Source of the DNA: Begonia masoniana
Lineage: Eukaryota; Streptophyta; Magnoliopsida; Cucurbitales; Begoniaceae
Length of the DNA stretch: 64,000 bases
NCBI GenBank assembly: GCA_022432975.1
Contig: CM039502.1
Span: 78,139,181 to 78,203,180, forward strand
Direction: 5' to 3'
Position 1 is the stretch's first letter; every line of letters starts with the position of its first letter. Under the pieces are notes generated by a model. It ran no database searches. It was not told the DNA's origin and saw nothing but the letters and a program-made list of their open reading frames with translations. A program made the translations under genes and the position numbers. Positions 8,499 to 21,693 of this stretch are shown piece by piece.

Positions 8499-11400
8499 TG
8501 ATTCTGTTGATTGTGAGGTCATCAATAATAATGAGATTGCACAATCTCAAATCACTAAAGATAGTGAAAAATGTATTTTTTTACAACTAAAGTTATTCTC
8601 ACTATCTAGTACAATAATTTTAGAGTCAACTTCAATAATAAAATTAAATTTACGAATTTGACCCAAATCGTACGATATTATATCAAGAGGTATGAGAATT
8701 TCAAATTCTAAACTTCATTTCATCGGTAGTATTTCAATAGCAAAATGTGAAAAATCAAACAACAACAGTTATATCATATATTTATCATACTCATGACTTA
8801 AAATTAACTTTCAAATTGATATTACTCTTGTTGTTTGGAGAGAGAGAGAAGACTTGTGTGGCAAACACAAGTAATTATTAAAGTGTGACTAAACTCCATT
8901 GTTCCTCTCTCTTTTACTCAATTGTAAATAACACCCACGAAGTAAAACCAAGTATTAAACTACTCGAAACTGTCCACTGTCCAGAGGATTCTTCTGGTAA
9001 AATAATAAAGAAAGGAAGAAAGAAACAAAGGTCGTACTCGTATGGGTACAAAAATATAAACAATCTCTTCTGCAAGCTTCCTATTTTTAAGAATTTACTG
9101 CATTTATTATCCAGATTTCAGAAGGGTTCCTGCACAATTTCCAGTAAAAAAGAGCATTATTGTATTAATTAATTTTTTAGTCGAGAAGATTAGATAAATG
9201 TTAGATCCGACTTGGGTAATCTAATTACAAGATTTTCCACGTGTTTCCAAAATCCCAACGAATCTGGAGAAGATTGGTCGGTCCATCGTCTGCCCTAATT
9301 CTCTCTTGAACAAGCATCTAGGGTTCATGCATTTCTTCCGGATGGAACAAAACTTGAGATTTAATCAATAACTCTCTTTTTTTTTCATGTTTCTTTGGTA
9401 GTAAATAATGAAAAATATTGTCGAGCCACGTGGCACTACACCAACGATTGACTAACGTATGAAAATCGTATCTAAAATATAATTTTTAGGATAATATTAA
9501 GTTTACCTTTTAATACTGCATTCTAATCTAATTTCTGACTTTCACGGATTAAGTGATGCAATAATTAAGATAAATTATAAATAGTTAAAATAAAATATTA
9601 ATTAATGAACTTAAGAGTAGATAATAAATCTAGTATTATTATAATTTTTATAATTATATAGAAATTTATGTACGCTTATATTTCTCCTTTTTTTTTTGTT
9701 TTAGTTATTTTTACTGGATTTGTACAAATCATAGTAGTAAGAGGCATTAGGTTCAAATAGTCCCGTATTAATAAATTATGGCGCTATACGACACGAATCT
9801 TATTTGTATTAATACTAGAATATAACTCAATTATCATAACTTCTAGAAGGTAGATATTTAAAAAAATCTTCATACTATTAATTATTCAGTACATGTTTTA
9901 GGGTGACACCATTTCTTGGTTGCATGAACAAGTACCAAGTCCAATGTCTCGTCTAAATTAATTTATTACAATTACATAATTTAATTATTGAAATGGAATC
10001 TTTAGTTAATTTATTATTGCATGTAATTATAAACTATTAAACTGCAATAACACTTACTTTTCACAATTACTTTAAAATTATGTCTAATTTGGCCGCAGCT
10101 GTCGCGTTTATTGATGTTTTTTTATATTTTTAAACGATATGAGATAATGCAACTCTTGCACAGTATGAGTTGTGGACCCTCACAATTATTTGATATTAGG
10201 TCGTTCCGCCTAATGAGAGAGACTGTCATGACTATAAAAAATATTAAATAATATATTATATTATATTTAATATTTTTTTTTTTTTGTTTAATGGAGATTT
10301 TTGTTTGCATAAAATGAAATAATTGTGGCAAGAGGTTATTGTAATTTGCAACATAATAATTTCATAAAATAAATATAAAAAGAGTAATTAACTAGGTTAG
10401 GATTTAACAATTGCTGTCATAATAAGTCACATAATTTATTTGCTGCTCAGATAGATGGACCACTAAATCTAATATTGAATTACTTGCTTCTCCGTTAATC
10501 ATGGTCATTGACTTTGATATTGGAAGAATCCCTACAAAGCCACGTCATGTTTTGGAGGAAGTATTGTAATATCACAATAATTATTACAGAAAATTAATGG
10601 AAAAAAATAATTGAGAAACAATAGACTATAAAAAAAAAAAAAAAATTGACACAACATATTTTCGAGTAACTTCAGTTAATTTACGATAAAAGTTAGTCTA
10701 AGAACACAATAGTTAATTGATCGGAGAAAAAAGGAACATAAGTTGTTACTTAGAAATGCAAAAACCAAACTGTGTACGTCATATAACATCTAATAAAAAA
10801 AATCGAGAAAGTAGAGCTCCTTTAATCACGGGCGTTAATTTTAAATCGAAGGAACGAGAGTGAAATTATTTTAAGATTTTATTATTATTAGATTGATATA
10901 TGACTTTTGATGATTGAGGTTAAGTTAAAGTAATTTAGGAATATGCGATGGGATGGATTTGGTGTGATTCCATTGACGCTAAGTGCCAAGATTTGTTGTC
11001 TTCCCTTGCATTACGTCTGTCTCTCTATCTGCTTCATGTGCTCGTTTGCTGTAATCATCTGCCTCCTCAACAACCTATAGATGTTCTTCTATCGAAATAT
11101 TCTTAATATATTCATGATCTTTCGACAAAGGACAAATCGAATCTTACCATTAAAATTTATGTACACCTGATAATTTAGTTTTGATTAATTTTATATTTAT
11201 TCTATATTTATATTTTTTTTAGTTATTATTGACGTGATAAATATTGATCAATGAAATTTATATAATAAATTATAAATAATTAAAATAAATTTATTAATTA
11301 TATTAATTAATATTTATGACATAAAAATAAAAAATAATAATAAAATAGCAAGTCTCTCGTACCACTTCACCTACATCCCACTTCTCTTCAACAAAGTTTG

Positions 11401-11700
11401 TTGAACAAACGTAGTTGTTGTCGCCACTGCATAGTGTGCCCTGATAACTTTCTCTTGATCGAAGAAGAATCGCGGCCCCTACCCCACTACTGGCGTCCAC
11501 GTCATATGTACAGTACGACTAGTGGGTGCGTACCACATTCGAAAATGGCCGAAGCTAACACAGATCAGATCTGGGCCGTCCATCTAATAAGCTGTGTTTG
11601 TTATAGCCACTCGATCAAATCCGTGATCCCTTCATTATTCATTTTTTCATTGGCTTCATCCGCTGCCTTGACCGCTTGCAATAATTCCCCTCCTCCAGCG
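8499..11700. other. A+T-rich intergenic region, no gene recognised
   Basis: Only short unsupported frames occur, for example 8885-9172 (95 codons) and 11398-11709 (103 codons). None has a recognisable domain, splice context or start environment. Simple repeats include GA at 8838-8848, a poly(A) tract near 10630-10644 and TA-rich stretches around 10240-10290. Old transposon relics are likely but could not be assigned. Confidence 0.6.
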
Positions 11701-11754
11701 CACCTCTGAGACGACCTTGTTATGGAATGTAGACCATGCAGTTTCCGAAAAACC

Positions 11755-11850
11755 CTCGGGCTAAACCCTGAACTATTGATGGGCTAGTTTATCTGGGCTC
11801 AAAACTACTGATTGGGCCAGAGAAGCCCATTTAGCCCAATAAGAGAAATC
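11755..11850 (+). promoter_or_regulatory. Site II-type promoter of the V-ATPase c'' gene
   Basis: Within 100 bp there are several GGGCT/AGCCC and GGGCC motifs (CTCGGGCTAAACC, GATGGGCTAG, ATTGGGCCAGAG, AAGCCCATTTAGCCC), 90-190 bp before the start codon. Clusters of TGGGCC/T site II elements are common in promoters of plant housekeeping genes, which fits a constitutive proton-pump subunit. No canonical TATA box is obvious nearby. Confidence 0.5.
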
Positions 11851-11940
11851 GAGATAACGTGTTCGTAGGCCTTGCCATTCTCTCATTCAGCCAACCTACG
11901 TTCCAGAACCACGCTGAGTAGAATCAGGCGAAAATCCACT

Positions 11941-13371
11941 ATGTCTGGATCAGCAATGGTGGGAGATGCGAGCTCGTGGTCCCGCGCGCTCGTCAAGATC
12001 TCTCCTTATACCTTCTCTGCTGTGGGAATTGCCGTCGCTATCGGCGTTTCCGTTCTCGGCGCCGCCTGGTACCACCATCTCCCTTCTTACGCTCTCAATT
12101 ACGATTGAAGATTGCGACATGTTAAAAGTTATGTTTGCTTCGTAGGGGGATTTATATAACTGGAAGTAGTTTGATTGGGGCCGCGATCAAAGCTCCGCGT
12201 ATTACTTCGAAGAATTTAATCAGGTAAATAGCCCTCATTTTGATCGTTTCGCTTTTCTGAACTCTTTTATTCTTTATTTGGCTTATATGGCCCAGTTATT
12301 TTATTTAATTACCTGCAGAATTTCTTGTTTAGGGTGTGTTAACGGAAGTTCATTTGAGATCATGTGATTGTTGCTGTGGTTTGTCAATGTTGGCGGAAAT
12401 CAAAATGAAGTGGAAAGTTTGTTGTCTCTTTGCGTTAAATGTGTTTCTCGAATCAATCTGCCTGATAATATCTATTTAATCGAGGTTTGACGAAGAGTTG
12501 GGGCGCTCTTTTTTTTTTTTTGGCATCACATGCCTATCCAAGAAAATTTAGGTATTGCATTAAATGAATTGTCTCTTTCTTGTTCAAACATTGTCGAAAT
12601 AAATCATTTAAGAAAACGTGAAATGCATGAGTCTATGTTGTGATGAGGAGATCTCCAAAACTTGCTTGCTGACAGTGATGCATTTGATGCTACTGATTTG
12701 GTATAGTTCATGAGATGTTGTGGCTTTTCAAATGGTTATTTTTCCTTAGTAGGCAAAAAGAATGTGTTAATGTCTCGTAACTGTGGCTGTATCCTTGACA
12801 TACTTGTTTACTTGTCTAGGTTACCCTGTTCCCAGCATTGATGTTTCTTTTACATTGACTCAAAAATGATAGTTATCGTTTGAATATAATCATCAGAATA
12901 TTCCCGTGATTGTTGTAATGACCAAATGTTTGAATTCTTTCAGTGTAATTTTTTGCGAAGCAGTGGCCATATATGGTGTTATTGTGGCCATCATCTTACA
13001 AACAAAGTTAGAGAGTGTTCCATCATCACAATTGTATGCCCCGGAGTCTCTTAGGGCAGGATATGCGATTTTTGCCTCTGGACTTATTGTGGGCTTTGCA
13101 AACCTTGTCTGCGGGTGCACCACTTTCTCCCATTTATTTTATTACATCTCTTTAATTTACCTCGCCGAGTAAAGTTGATTGATAGTTGGTTGTTTGTAGA
13201 TTGTGTGTAGGAATAATTGGAAGCAGCTGTGCATTATCTGATGCCCAAAACTCATCTCTTTTTGTGAAGATTCTAGTTATTGAGATCTTTGGTAGTGCCC
13301 TTGGGTTATTTGGTGTGATTGTAGGAATCATAATGTCAGCTCAAGCTTCTTTTCCAGCAAGGGTTCCGTGA
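11941..13371 (+). CDS. VHA-c'': V-type proton ATPase proteolipid subunit c''
   Basis: Four exons joined at GT-AG junctions (11941-12068, 12146-12223, 12944-13114, 13200-13371) give 182 residues with no break. The protein starts [17 protein letters not shown] and ends [12 protein letters not shown]. It has the pore-family repeats [32 protein letters not shown] and [22 protein letters not shown]. The Glu in the FCEAVAIYG and VIEIFG segments are the membrane carboxylates expected in the two halves. Four hydrophobic helices are visible, and the length matches plant c'' subunits. It forms part of the membrane c-ring that moves protons into the vacuole, Golgi and endosomes. The upstream site II cluster suggests constitutive expression. 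The ATG at 11941 is chosen because it gives the conserved MSG start; an earlier in-frame ATG at 11872 would add residues unlike the family. Confidence 0.95.
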
Positions 13372-15193
13372 TTTGCTCATTGAATCTGAAGATGAGTCTG
13401 GACATGCTGATGGCGATGGCGATGCAATTGATTTTTTCTGCTGCCAATGAATTATATTCAATGTTTTTCAATCCTTAATTTTTATCATGTAAAATGTCCG
13501 TGTAGTAATATAAAGGTTGGTTTAGAAATATTATCACGCCTCTTGTTCTTGAGGCTGACTTATTTATGTGAAAGTCTGAGACTCATGAAGTATATGTATT
13601 GCTGGAGAAACTTGATTTCTTCGTGTTATTGTTAATGAAGTTTTGATGTAACCTCCAAATTTTAAAATTCATTTTTCTTAATTTGAGAAGTTTATTTTTT
13701 ATTTTTGTCAAATTAGGTTTAAATTCGAGATTTAAAATCCTAATTTTAGAATGTCTTTAAATAATAATTGAAACATTAAATGCACAGAAACTTAATCAAA
13801 ATTTCAAATATTAAATAACTTTGTCAAAAAATGAAATAAATACTGAATTAATAATTCATATATTAGTAAAATCAATTCAAAAATCTTTTATTAACGAAAT
13901 TATCAATAGTTTATTGAAATTCCAATATAAACAAAATATGATTTATCCTCAAATAAAACAGAAACATACAAAATTAGATTCATTTTCTAGACACAATAGT
14001 TTCTTCTTCTGTATGCTCGCTTACCTCTGAAAGAACATCGATCGACTATAATTGTTCCTCAACAAAATCCATCTATATCACAAAACTATTAATGAGAAAT
14101 AATCTCAGTAAATAAAAACTCGTGCAAGTGAAAATTAATATCATGTGTTACCGAATCCAGACTTAACAGTTACATACTGGTTGAAACTCATTTTTCAACA
14201 TTCGTTCAGACTTTCATCAGTCATCATATATTTTTCGTCAATTCCAATTTAATAATTACATACTGGTTGGAACTCATTTTCTAATTTTCGTTTAGGATTT
14301 GCTATTTCATTTTCGTTCAGGCGTACCCATCTCACAGGCATAGTCATCTTATTGTCGTTCAGGTGTACTCAAGTTTAGTCATCTCATTGTCGTTTATGCT
14401 TTGTTATCATATACTTTCCGTCAATTCCATTATATTCATGCATATACAAAATGTCCTATCATTTTATCTTTTTACATACTTATGTCAATGTCTAACTATA
14501 TGTGTCTAATTAAAATATCAAAATAAATAATAAATAAATACAAAAAAAAATAATTTGCATACTATACTTTGTGATGTAGGTCCTACGACCAAAATATTTA
14601 AAACTAGTATTTTATTTACTTGGATTTCGTGAGTGTAAGGTTTGGATTTGCCAACAAGCTCATATAATTCTTTAGTCACCTAAACTCATTTTTTCATTAT
14701 CAACATAATAATTTTATTTAATAAACTCATTAAGAATAAGGTGGAAATGCTTCCTCAAATAAATTTGTGATTGAGTTGGTCTAGACTTGGTTCAACTTAG
14801 TTGGGTCAAAACTCTCGATCCAATCCATATATGATTGAGTTAAGTGCTTGGGCATGAGTTAACTTCTGAGCTTAGTCGTATCTATTGGCTGATTGAGATT
14901 GATTTACCTTCCAGGTTTTGGTTGGGCCTAAAACAGTTGGGTAGAATTAGGTCGGATGGACTCTGCAAGATCAGCATGAGCTGGGTAGGCGCGAGCTGAT
15001 CCTAATGTTGAAATTGATTAGTATAGTGTGCCAATTTAAAATAATAAGCAAAAGAATCTCCAACTTAGCTTCTTCTTACCCATTCCCCGCGGTTTCCATT
15101 TGCCAACAGCGAAGGTTTGTTCATTCCAGAAGGCTGCGAGCACAAGATGTTTGTGCACAGAGAGAAAGTTTGGTTGGAGAGCTAATAGAAGAT
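13372..15193. other. 3' flank and A+T-rich intergenic region
   Basis: No gene is recognised. A repeated phrase TTACATACTGGTTG(A/G)AACTCATTTT occurs near 14171 and 14249, and CGTTCAGG-type phrases recur to 14400, so this is probably an eroded LTR. From 14760 to 15000 the DNA is rich in TTGGGT/GGTCGG and shows no coding signal. Confidence 0.5.
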
Positions 15194-15336
15194 CGAGAGA
15201 ACTTCCTTCTTTTTCCTTCTTCTGGTCATAGCCTCTTATGTGTACAAACTACAAATCTACTCATTATCCCTAAAGACCTAGAAAGAGCTCATGATGAATT
15301 ACTTTATTCTAGAAAATAATATTTACAAATATAATA
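15194..15336 (-). repeat. Left terminal repeat of the decayed Copia (3' LTR-like)
   Basis: It matches 25677-25819 over its length with substitutions and small indels. It is followed on the right by CTCCTCGAGTTGGAG, which on the minus strand gives a purine-rich GAGGAG next to the repeat, as expected for a polypurine tract. The length is small for an LTR. Confidence 0.5.
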
Positions 15337-15581
15337 CTCCTCGAGTTGGAGCATGGAAATTACAAATGCCTAACTTGCTAAGAAGCAAAGAAAATTGAGA
15401 TTTTTTAAGAGCTTTGGTCAAGATATCTGCTAGTTGAACACTGGTTTGAATATGAGACGTGAAAATCGTTTCATCCTGAAATGCATCATGAACAAAATGA
15501 CAACATTTCTATATGTTTTGTTCGTTCATAGAAAACTGGGTTAGCCACTATATAAAGAGCAATTTGACTATCACAAAACAA

Positions 15582-18500
15582 TCACATATGATACTTATGT
15601 TGTATCCCAAAACAGGCTAAAAGTGATTTCAACCATTTTAACTCATAAGTAGTAATGGTCATAGATCTATACTCAGCTTCTGCAGAAGATCGAAAAACAG
15701 TTCGCTGTTTTATCGTTTCCAAGAGACATGAGAAGAGCTTAGAAGAATAAAGTAACCAGTTAATGATTTTCGAGTTAGAGGACAACCTGCCTTATCACTA
15801 TCACAAAAAGCATAGAGTTGAAAGTTACTGTCCCCACGCATTAGAATACCCTATCTAGGACAACCTTTTAAATTACCTCAAAACTTTCAAAGCTGTGTCC
15901 CAATGTTCAACACGAGGATCACCGATAAACTATGCTAATATATGAACGGAGTAGCACGACTCAGGTCGGGTAATCGTTGAGTAGATTAGGCGACCTACGA
16001 GTCGTCGATACTTCTCTGGATACTCAAAGACGACGTCATTGATGGTGGAGAGATAATGGTTCTGTTCTATAGGTGTAGAAGCAAGACGAGCTCCAAGCAA
16101 GTCGGTCTCACTTATAATGTCAATGACATACTTGCGTTGCGAAAGAAACAAACCATCATTTCCATGTGCCACTTCAATATCGAGAAAATACTTAACAGTA
16201 CCCAATTCTTTCGTATGAAATCTCTCACTGAGTTGTTGCTTGAATTTTCCGATTGCAAAAGAAGATGAACTTGTGATTGTAATGTCATCCACGTATACAA
16301 GGACATGTAAAACAACATCATCCTTGGTGTAGCTAAACAATGAGTAATCGGCATAAGATTGTTGAAAACCAATATCCTTTAAGACAGTTGAGAGTTTAAC
16401 AAACCAATTCCTAGGCTTTTGTAGAAGACCATATAATGACTTACATAATCGACACACTTTACCCGAATTGGCAGATTTAAAACCAGGAGGGAGTTGCATA
16501 TATACCTACTCATCAAGATCTCCATGAAGAAAGCATTATGCACATCCATCTGGTGTAGTTCCTACTTTCTTGCCACTGCTATAGCAAAAAACGTATGAAA
16601 AGTGACCATTTTAGCGACTGGGGCAAATGTTTCATTAAAGTTAATTTCGAGAACTTTTCGATTCCTGAACACTACTAGTCGCCACTTTAATATTTCAATT
16701 GTACCATTAAATTGATACTTGATTTTATAGACCCACTTACACCCGATAGCTTTCTTCCCAGGTGGAAGGTCTTCTAAAGTCCACATCTCATTTCTCTCAA
16801 GTGCATCTATTTCTTCTTGCATTGCTCTCCGCCAACAAGGATCCTTAACCGCTTCTTTAAAGGAGGTGAGTTTAGTGTCTGCAGTAATTGCTGCCAAAAA
16901 ATAAGTGTGTCTCACAGAAAACTTATCACAATTTACATAATAAGCAATGGGATAAGGATTACTTGAAGACTTTGACGGAGCAGTGATCAATGATGTGATA
17001 GGGTTTGTAACACGAACAATGTTAGTAATGAAATCCTTAAGTTTACTAGAGGGTTTATTTATTTGATGACCTCGACCAGTTTCATGTTGAACATTTTCTT
17101 CTAAGTCATCATTCACAATTGGGAGAACCAGTTGTACAGCTGCGTTATCAATATCGTCTGACATAGTCAACTTTTCCTCACTCCTCCTTGCTAAAGGAGT
17201 ATCCTCAAAACATGTTAAAATATCATAATATTCTTTTTTTCCAAATACATCGTCAGTATTAGACAAGGAGACATTATTGGCAAAAGGAAATTGTTGTTCA
17301 CAAAAAAACAACATCTCGAGATATAAAGAACACCTATTTCTCTAAGTCATACAAACACCACTCCTTTTTACCAAACAGATATCCCAGAAACACACATTTA
17401 CGAAAACGAGTGCCAAACTTATCCTTCACATGATGTTGATTTTTGACAAAACAAAGGCAACCGAATACACGAAGGGCATCATATTTAGGAGGTGAACTAA
17501 AGAGAAATTCATGTGGTGTTTGATTATCAAGCAATGGAGTAGAAGTTCGGTTGATGACATAGGCAGCCGTTAATATACTCTCACCTCAAAAATTAATGGG
17601 AAGATTAGCTTGAAAAAGAAATGCACGAGCCACATTAAGAATATGTCTATGTTTACGTTCTACCCTCTCATTTTGTTGTGGAGTATCAACATAAGAAGTT
17701 TGATGAATAATACCATTGTCAGCATAAAACTGATGGATACATGTAAATTCTTTTCTATTATCACTCCATAGAATTTTAATATGCTTATCAAATTGAGTTT
17801 TAACCATTTTGTAAAAATCCTGAATAAATTGAGGCACCTCTGATTTCGCAGACATCAAGTACACTCATATGGCTTGAGAGCAGTCATCAACAATAGTTAA
17901 AAAATAACAGTCACTAGAACTAGCAGGCACAGTATAAGCACCTATATATCACAGTGGATTAAATAAAAAACATCATTTGCTTTACTATTACTCAACGGAA
18001 ACACACATCTAGTTTGTTTGACTTTTAAGCAAATATCACAAGGTTTATGAGTAACGTTAACATCTTGATTTTCAATATTTCTAATACTATCTGGCAAAAA
18101 TAAATCAATTTTTCGAGAAGGGTGTGACAACCTTTGATGTCACTATTTTCTTTTATCCCCCGCAGTTGTTTGATAAGCATAAAGTTGTTGCAAAATACGA
18201 AACCAATAAACCTCATCACATTGTTCACCCGCTCTAATCATAGTCCTCAATGCACGGTTCTATATGATGCAAAGCTTCTTAGTAAAAATGACAGAATAAG
18301 ATAGATCGGCAAGTAGGTGAGACAGAGACAACAAATTACAAATTTTGGAACATATAAAACATTATGAAGCACCATAGTTTTACTCAAAAGAATCGTGTCT
18401 TTCTTAGAGGCAATTGTTTGTTTTCCATTAGGCAGCCCATCAGAAATAAGAGAAACATCAAACAATTTGCTAAATAGTCTAACATTACCTGTCATGTGAT

Positions 18501-19619
18501 TTGAGCATCCAGTATCGATGATCCATTGAGCGGAATAATCAAACTTACCACTCAATTTTTTGGTTGACGAAGACTGTGCTTTCGGAGTGTTTAGCATATT
18601 TACCACCGTAGCCCATTGATCGTCCGAGAGACTAGGAATACCACAATGATCTGACTCTTGTACAGGTGCCGGGAACACAGAATTCGGGGTGGTTGCAGCA
18701 TGTGCTACTTGGCCACGACCACCTCGACCTGCACTATTTCTTCCCCCTCGTGTAGACCAGGCTCCGCCTTTGCCCCGCCCGCCATTAGTGTGGTTCTTGG
18801 AATATCAATCAATCTGGGAAACCAATTCTTTGAAAATAACTTTCTTGTTCATGTCCAGGTTTGCCACAATGAGAGCAGACCACATTAGTTCGAGACCGTT
18901 CATTATGCCCTTCAGCAATCCCGTGCGCTGCAAAATCGACGACAACCGAATTGGTTTTGTGATCTCGAGCAATTGTTTGATGATGCTCTTGAGTCACAAT
19001 TTTAGCAAAAATTGTGTTTAAGCTCGACAAAGGATCCATTATCAGAATATGTGAGACAACAGTGCCTTAAAGAGTTGAATCTAAACCAACAAGAAAATCA
19101 TGTACCTTTTCATTCTCCTTCCCTTGAGCAAATGCAACAGCAGCGGCACAATTACACATCAGAACAATGGAGTATCTTGCAAGTTCATCCCATATCTTCC
19201 GCAGTTCATTATAGTACTGTACCACAGAGTTGCCCCGTTGCTTACAAGCACTTAACAGTGTCTTCAACACATGAATTCTCGGGTGTTTCCTATGGAGAAC
19301 CGCTGTCTAATGTCTTCCCACATGTCTCTCACGTCGTCGGGTTGGGGGACAGATGATCGAAGAGCTGGATCCAGAGTATTATGGATCTACCCCATGAGTG
19401 TGGAATTAATAGTTACCCATAAAGTCGCTTATGACGTTCCTTGTTTTGGCTTGGTTATGGTTCCATTGAGAAAGTTTAGTTTGTTCTTTGCTCAGAAGTT
19501 GTTATGCACCAAACGAACCCATTCATTGTAGTTCTCACCAAGCAACACAATAGGACAGATTATCATTTGTGGTCCATCGGAGGGATGAAGATAGTAGGGG
19601 GTGAGGTATAATCGAAAGG
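15582..19619 (-). pseudogene. Copia gag-pol relic (Retrofit-like), multiple frameshifts
   Basis: Read leftwards from 19619: gag core (SVVQYYNELRKIWDEL, 19270-19067), zinc knuckle CSHCGKPGHEQESY (18.87 kb) with the last Cys replaced by Tyr, protease WIIDTGCSNHMTG (18.52 kb), integrase (WSDN.KEFT and PQQNERVERKHRHIL, 17.86-17.59 kb), reverse transcriptase start (EALERNEMWTLEDLPPGKKA region, 17.3-16.56 kb), RT core YVDDITIT (16.28 kb), and RNase H with FRSSAEAEYRSM (15.7 kb). Pieces lie in all three minus frames with stops between them, so no functional polyprotein can be made. The N-terminus of gag (ATG at 25207, MGDDKITKP) is separated by the inserted element; its continuation YYLHPSDGP is at about 19590. 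Confidence 0.88.
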
Positions 19620-20503
19620 TGATGTGCCCCAAGGCCCCATCACTCAATCACTAGGACTTGAAGATGGAGGCACTTGAAGATGGAGGCACTTGAAGAAGAG
19701 ATTTGTCTACCTCGAGAATAATTTGTAATCTTTTGTTATTGTTTTAATTTTCGCAAACCTTTTTGGCAAACATTGGCATTTTTGTAATATTTTATAGTTT
19801 CATGCATCCCTAGGCATTAGGATTAGATGTATGCTAGGTTAGATGGTGGTTTGGAGATAGTTGAAATGAAGAGTGTATTGTTGCACTAGGTCAAGGTTTT
19901 GGCCCATTTTGAAGCCCGTTTTGAAGCCCATTTCTAACCAATACCTCCACCCACCCTAGGCTTATATAAGCATGGTTATTGGTGCTTGTAATGTTTGGTT
20001 GAATCTATGAGAATAACCTAATTTCGGCTAAGTGCTTGTAGCTTGAAGACCGGTGAATAGTAAGGCTCGGTTCGGTCAAGAACCGAGGAGAGTTCTCTCC
20101 TTTATGCTTTTAAGCCCACGATTGCTTGAATAGCTATCGTTCCACGCTTCTTCCCTCTCGTTTTAGAGTAGGATACACGAAGAAGGTGGCCATTAACCCG
20201 TTCCATTTGCTGCCATTCTTCTACGGAAGAGTGTATGTCGGAAGCTTACAAAATATTGCTTATTGGACAGCATCTGGTGTTCTTATTGTAACTTTCGATT
20301 TACCTATCATCTGGACCTCAAATTTTGAGGACATAATCTCAACTCATATTCAAAGAACCTCTTAAAATTTCGTTCAATTTGGATATTGTTTGGTTGGTGA
20401 AATCGCTGTTCGTATTTGCTGGTTTTTCTGTTTTTTTGTTTCTTTGCTAATCGGTTGTTGTTGTGGGTAGAAACACGATCCCTTTGGAGGCGGAATCGTG
20501 TCA
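19620..20503 (+). repeat. 5' LTR of TR-GAG copy 1
   Basis: Begins TGATGTGCCCCAAGG and ends GGCGGAATCGTGTCA. It is nearly the same as 24294-25178, differing by scattered substitutions and short indels. It holds a TATATAAG box at 19963-19970. Confidence 0.92.
19963..19970 (+). promoter_or_regulatory. TATA box of the TR-GAG LTR
   Basis: TATATAAG preceded by CCCTAGGCT. The same box is kept in the 3' LTR (24638-24645), and as TATAAATA in the copy 2 LTR (36330-36323, minus). Conservation in all three LTRs supports a promoter role. Confidence 0.65.
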
Positions 20504-20517
20504 TTTGGTATCAAAGC
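20504..20517 (+). other. Primer binding site of TR-GAG copy 1
   Basis: TTTGGTATCAAAGC follows the LTR end immediately. It corresponds to the initiator tRNA-Met type, with A in place of the usual G in TGGTATCAGAGC. Confidence 0.8.
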
Positions 20518-21693
20518 ATAGGAGGCTTCCTCTGAGTGCTTTTGGTCGATTTGGAACACCCATTTCATTGGCTTTAATCGGGTGATAATCGTTTCATTTC
20601 ATCGCACATTTTCTTCTCTAAAATCTATTTTGTGTGTTGTTGTGTTCTTCAATTTCCATACGATTTTCAGCAAGATTTTATTTTTATCTATTTTATTTTT
20701 ATTTTATTTTATTTTTCTGTTATTTTTAGTTCTTTTTGTTTAGAATATTATTCCTTAATAACCTATTAAATATTGAATATTTGTTGAATCTGGTTTGAGA
20801 GTCACCAAAGGTAAGAACGTTATTTCCCTTCCTTTCCTTTCCTTTTCGGTTTTTGTTATTTTTTTTATTTTCGTTATTATCCCTTATTTAGTTCTTTTCT
20901 TTTCCTTATTTACTTTCCAGCAATATATTTCATCTTATAATCATTAACTTATTGCTAATATAAGTTGCATAAAAATATGTTGTTAGCCGAATTTGATTCA
21001 CATTGTTCACTTAAAAAAAAAAAATCCATCAACTTCAATTGCATATCTTGCCATATTTGAATTCCGTTGCATTATGCTAAAGTATATCAACAAAGCAACG
21101 CAAAAGGTAATCAAATTGGGTAGGGATTAATCTATTTTTGGCTTGGCAAAACTGAATCTAAAAACTGTTTTGTGGAGCAAACCGATTTTGAATTTGTTTT
21201 TGCACCTAAATTTCTATCAACTTTATTGTTTAATTTTGCCATATTTGAACTCTATTGTCTTGTACGAAAGTGATATCATCTAACTAAGGCATAAAGTCAT
21301 GAAATTTGGTAAAAATTAAACTACCTTAAATGTACTAAAAATCAAATCAACTTATTAATTGCCTTGTATTTTGTATTGTTTTAATTTCTAGATTTTTTTA
21401 ATTGCTTTTTAGTTTAATTAAGTATTCCTAACTTCTTAATTAGATAATCATATCCCTAATTCCTTTTGAAGTAATCAACTTAAATTAAAAATAATAATAA
21501 TAATTAAATTTAAATTCAAATTTTAAATTTCCTTCCAAAATACCCAAGACTTAAAATTTCCACATTTCCTTAGGAATTTCCCAAAAAAAAAAAAAGAGGT
21601 TGTGTGCTAGTTGTGTTTGTGTGATATTTAGTATTTGGTTTCTATAAGTTTATAACTTGCTTGCATTGTTGTGTTGACTATTTTTGGATTAAT
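20518..21693 (+). other. Long leader of TR-GAG copy 1
   Basis: About 1.18 kb of T-rich non-coding DNA between primer site and gag ATG, with stretches such as CCTTTCCTTTCC and TTTTATTTTATTTT. No ORF is recognised. A leader of this length could hold packaging and translation signals, but none can be identified by eye. Confidence 0.6.

Noticed and set aside
8306..8661. Frames crossing the N block
   Set aside because: They depend on 100 unknown bases.
11398..11709. 103-codon plus-strand frame upstream of the V-ATPase gene
   Set aside because: No domain, no family resemblance and no splice or promoter context; low confidence as a gene.
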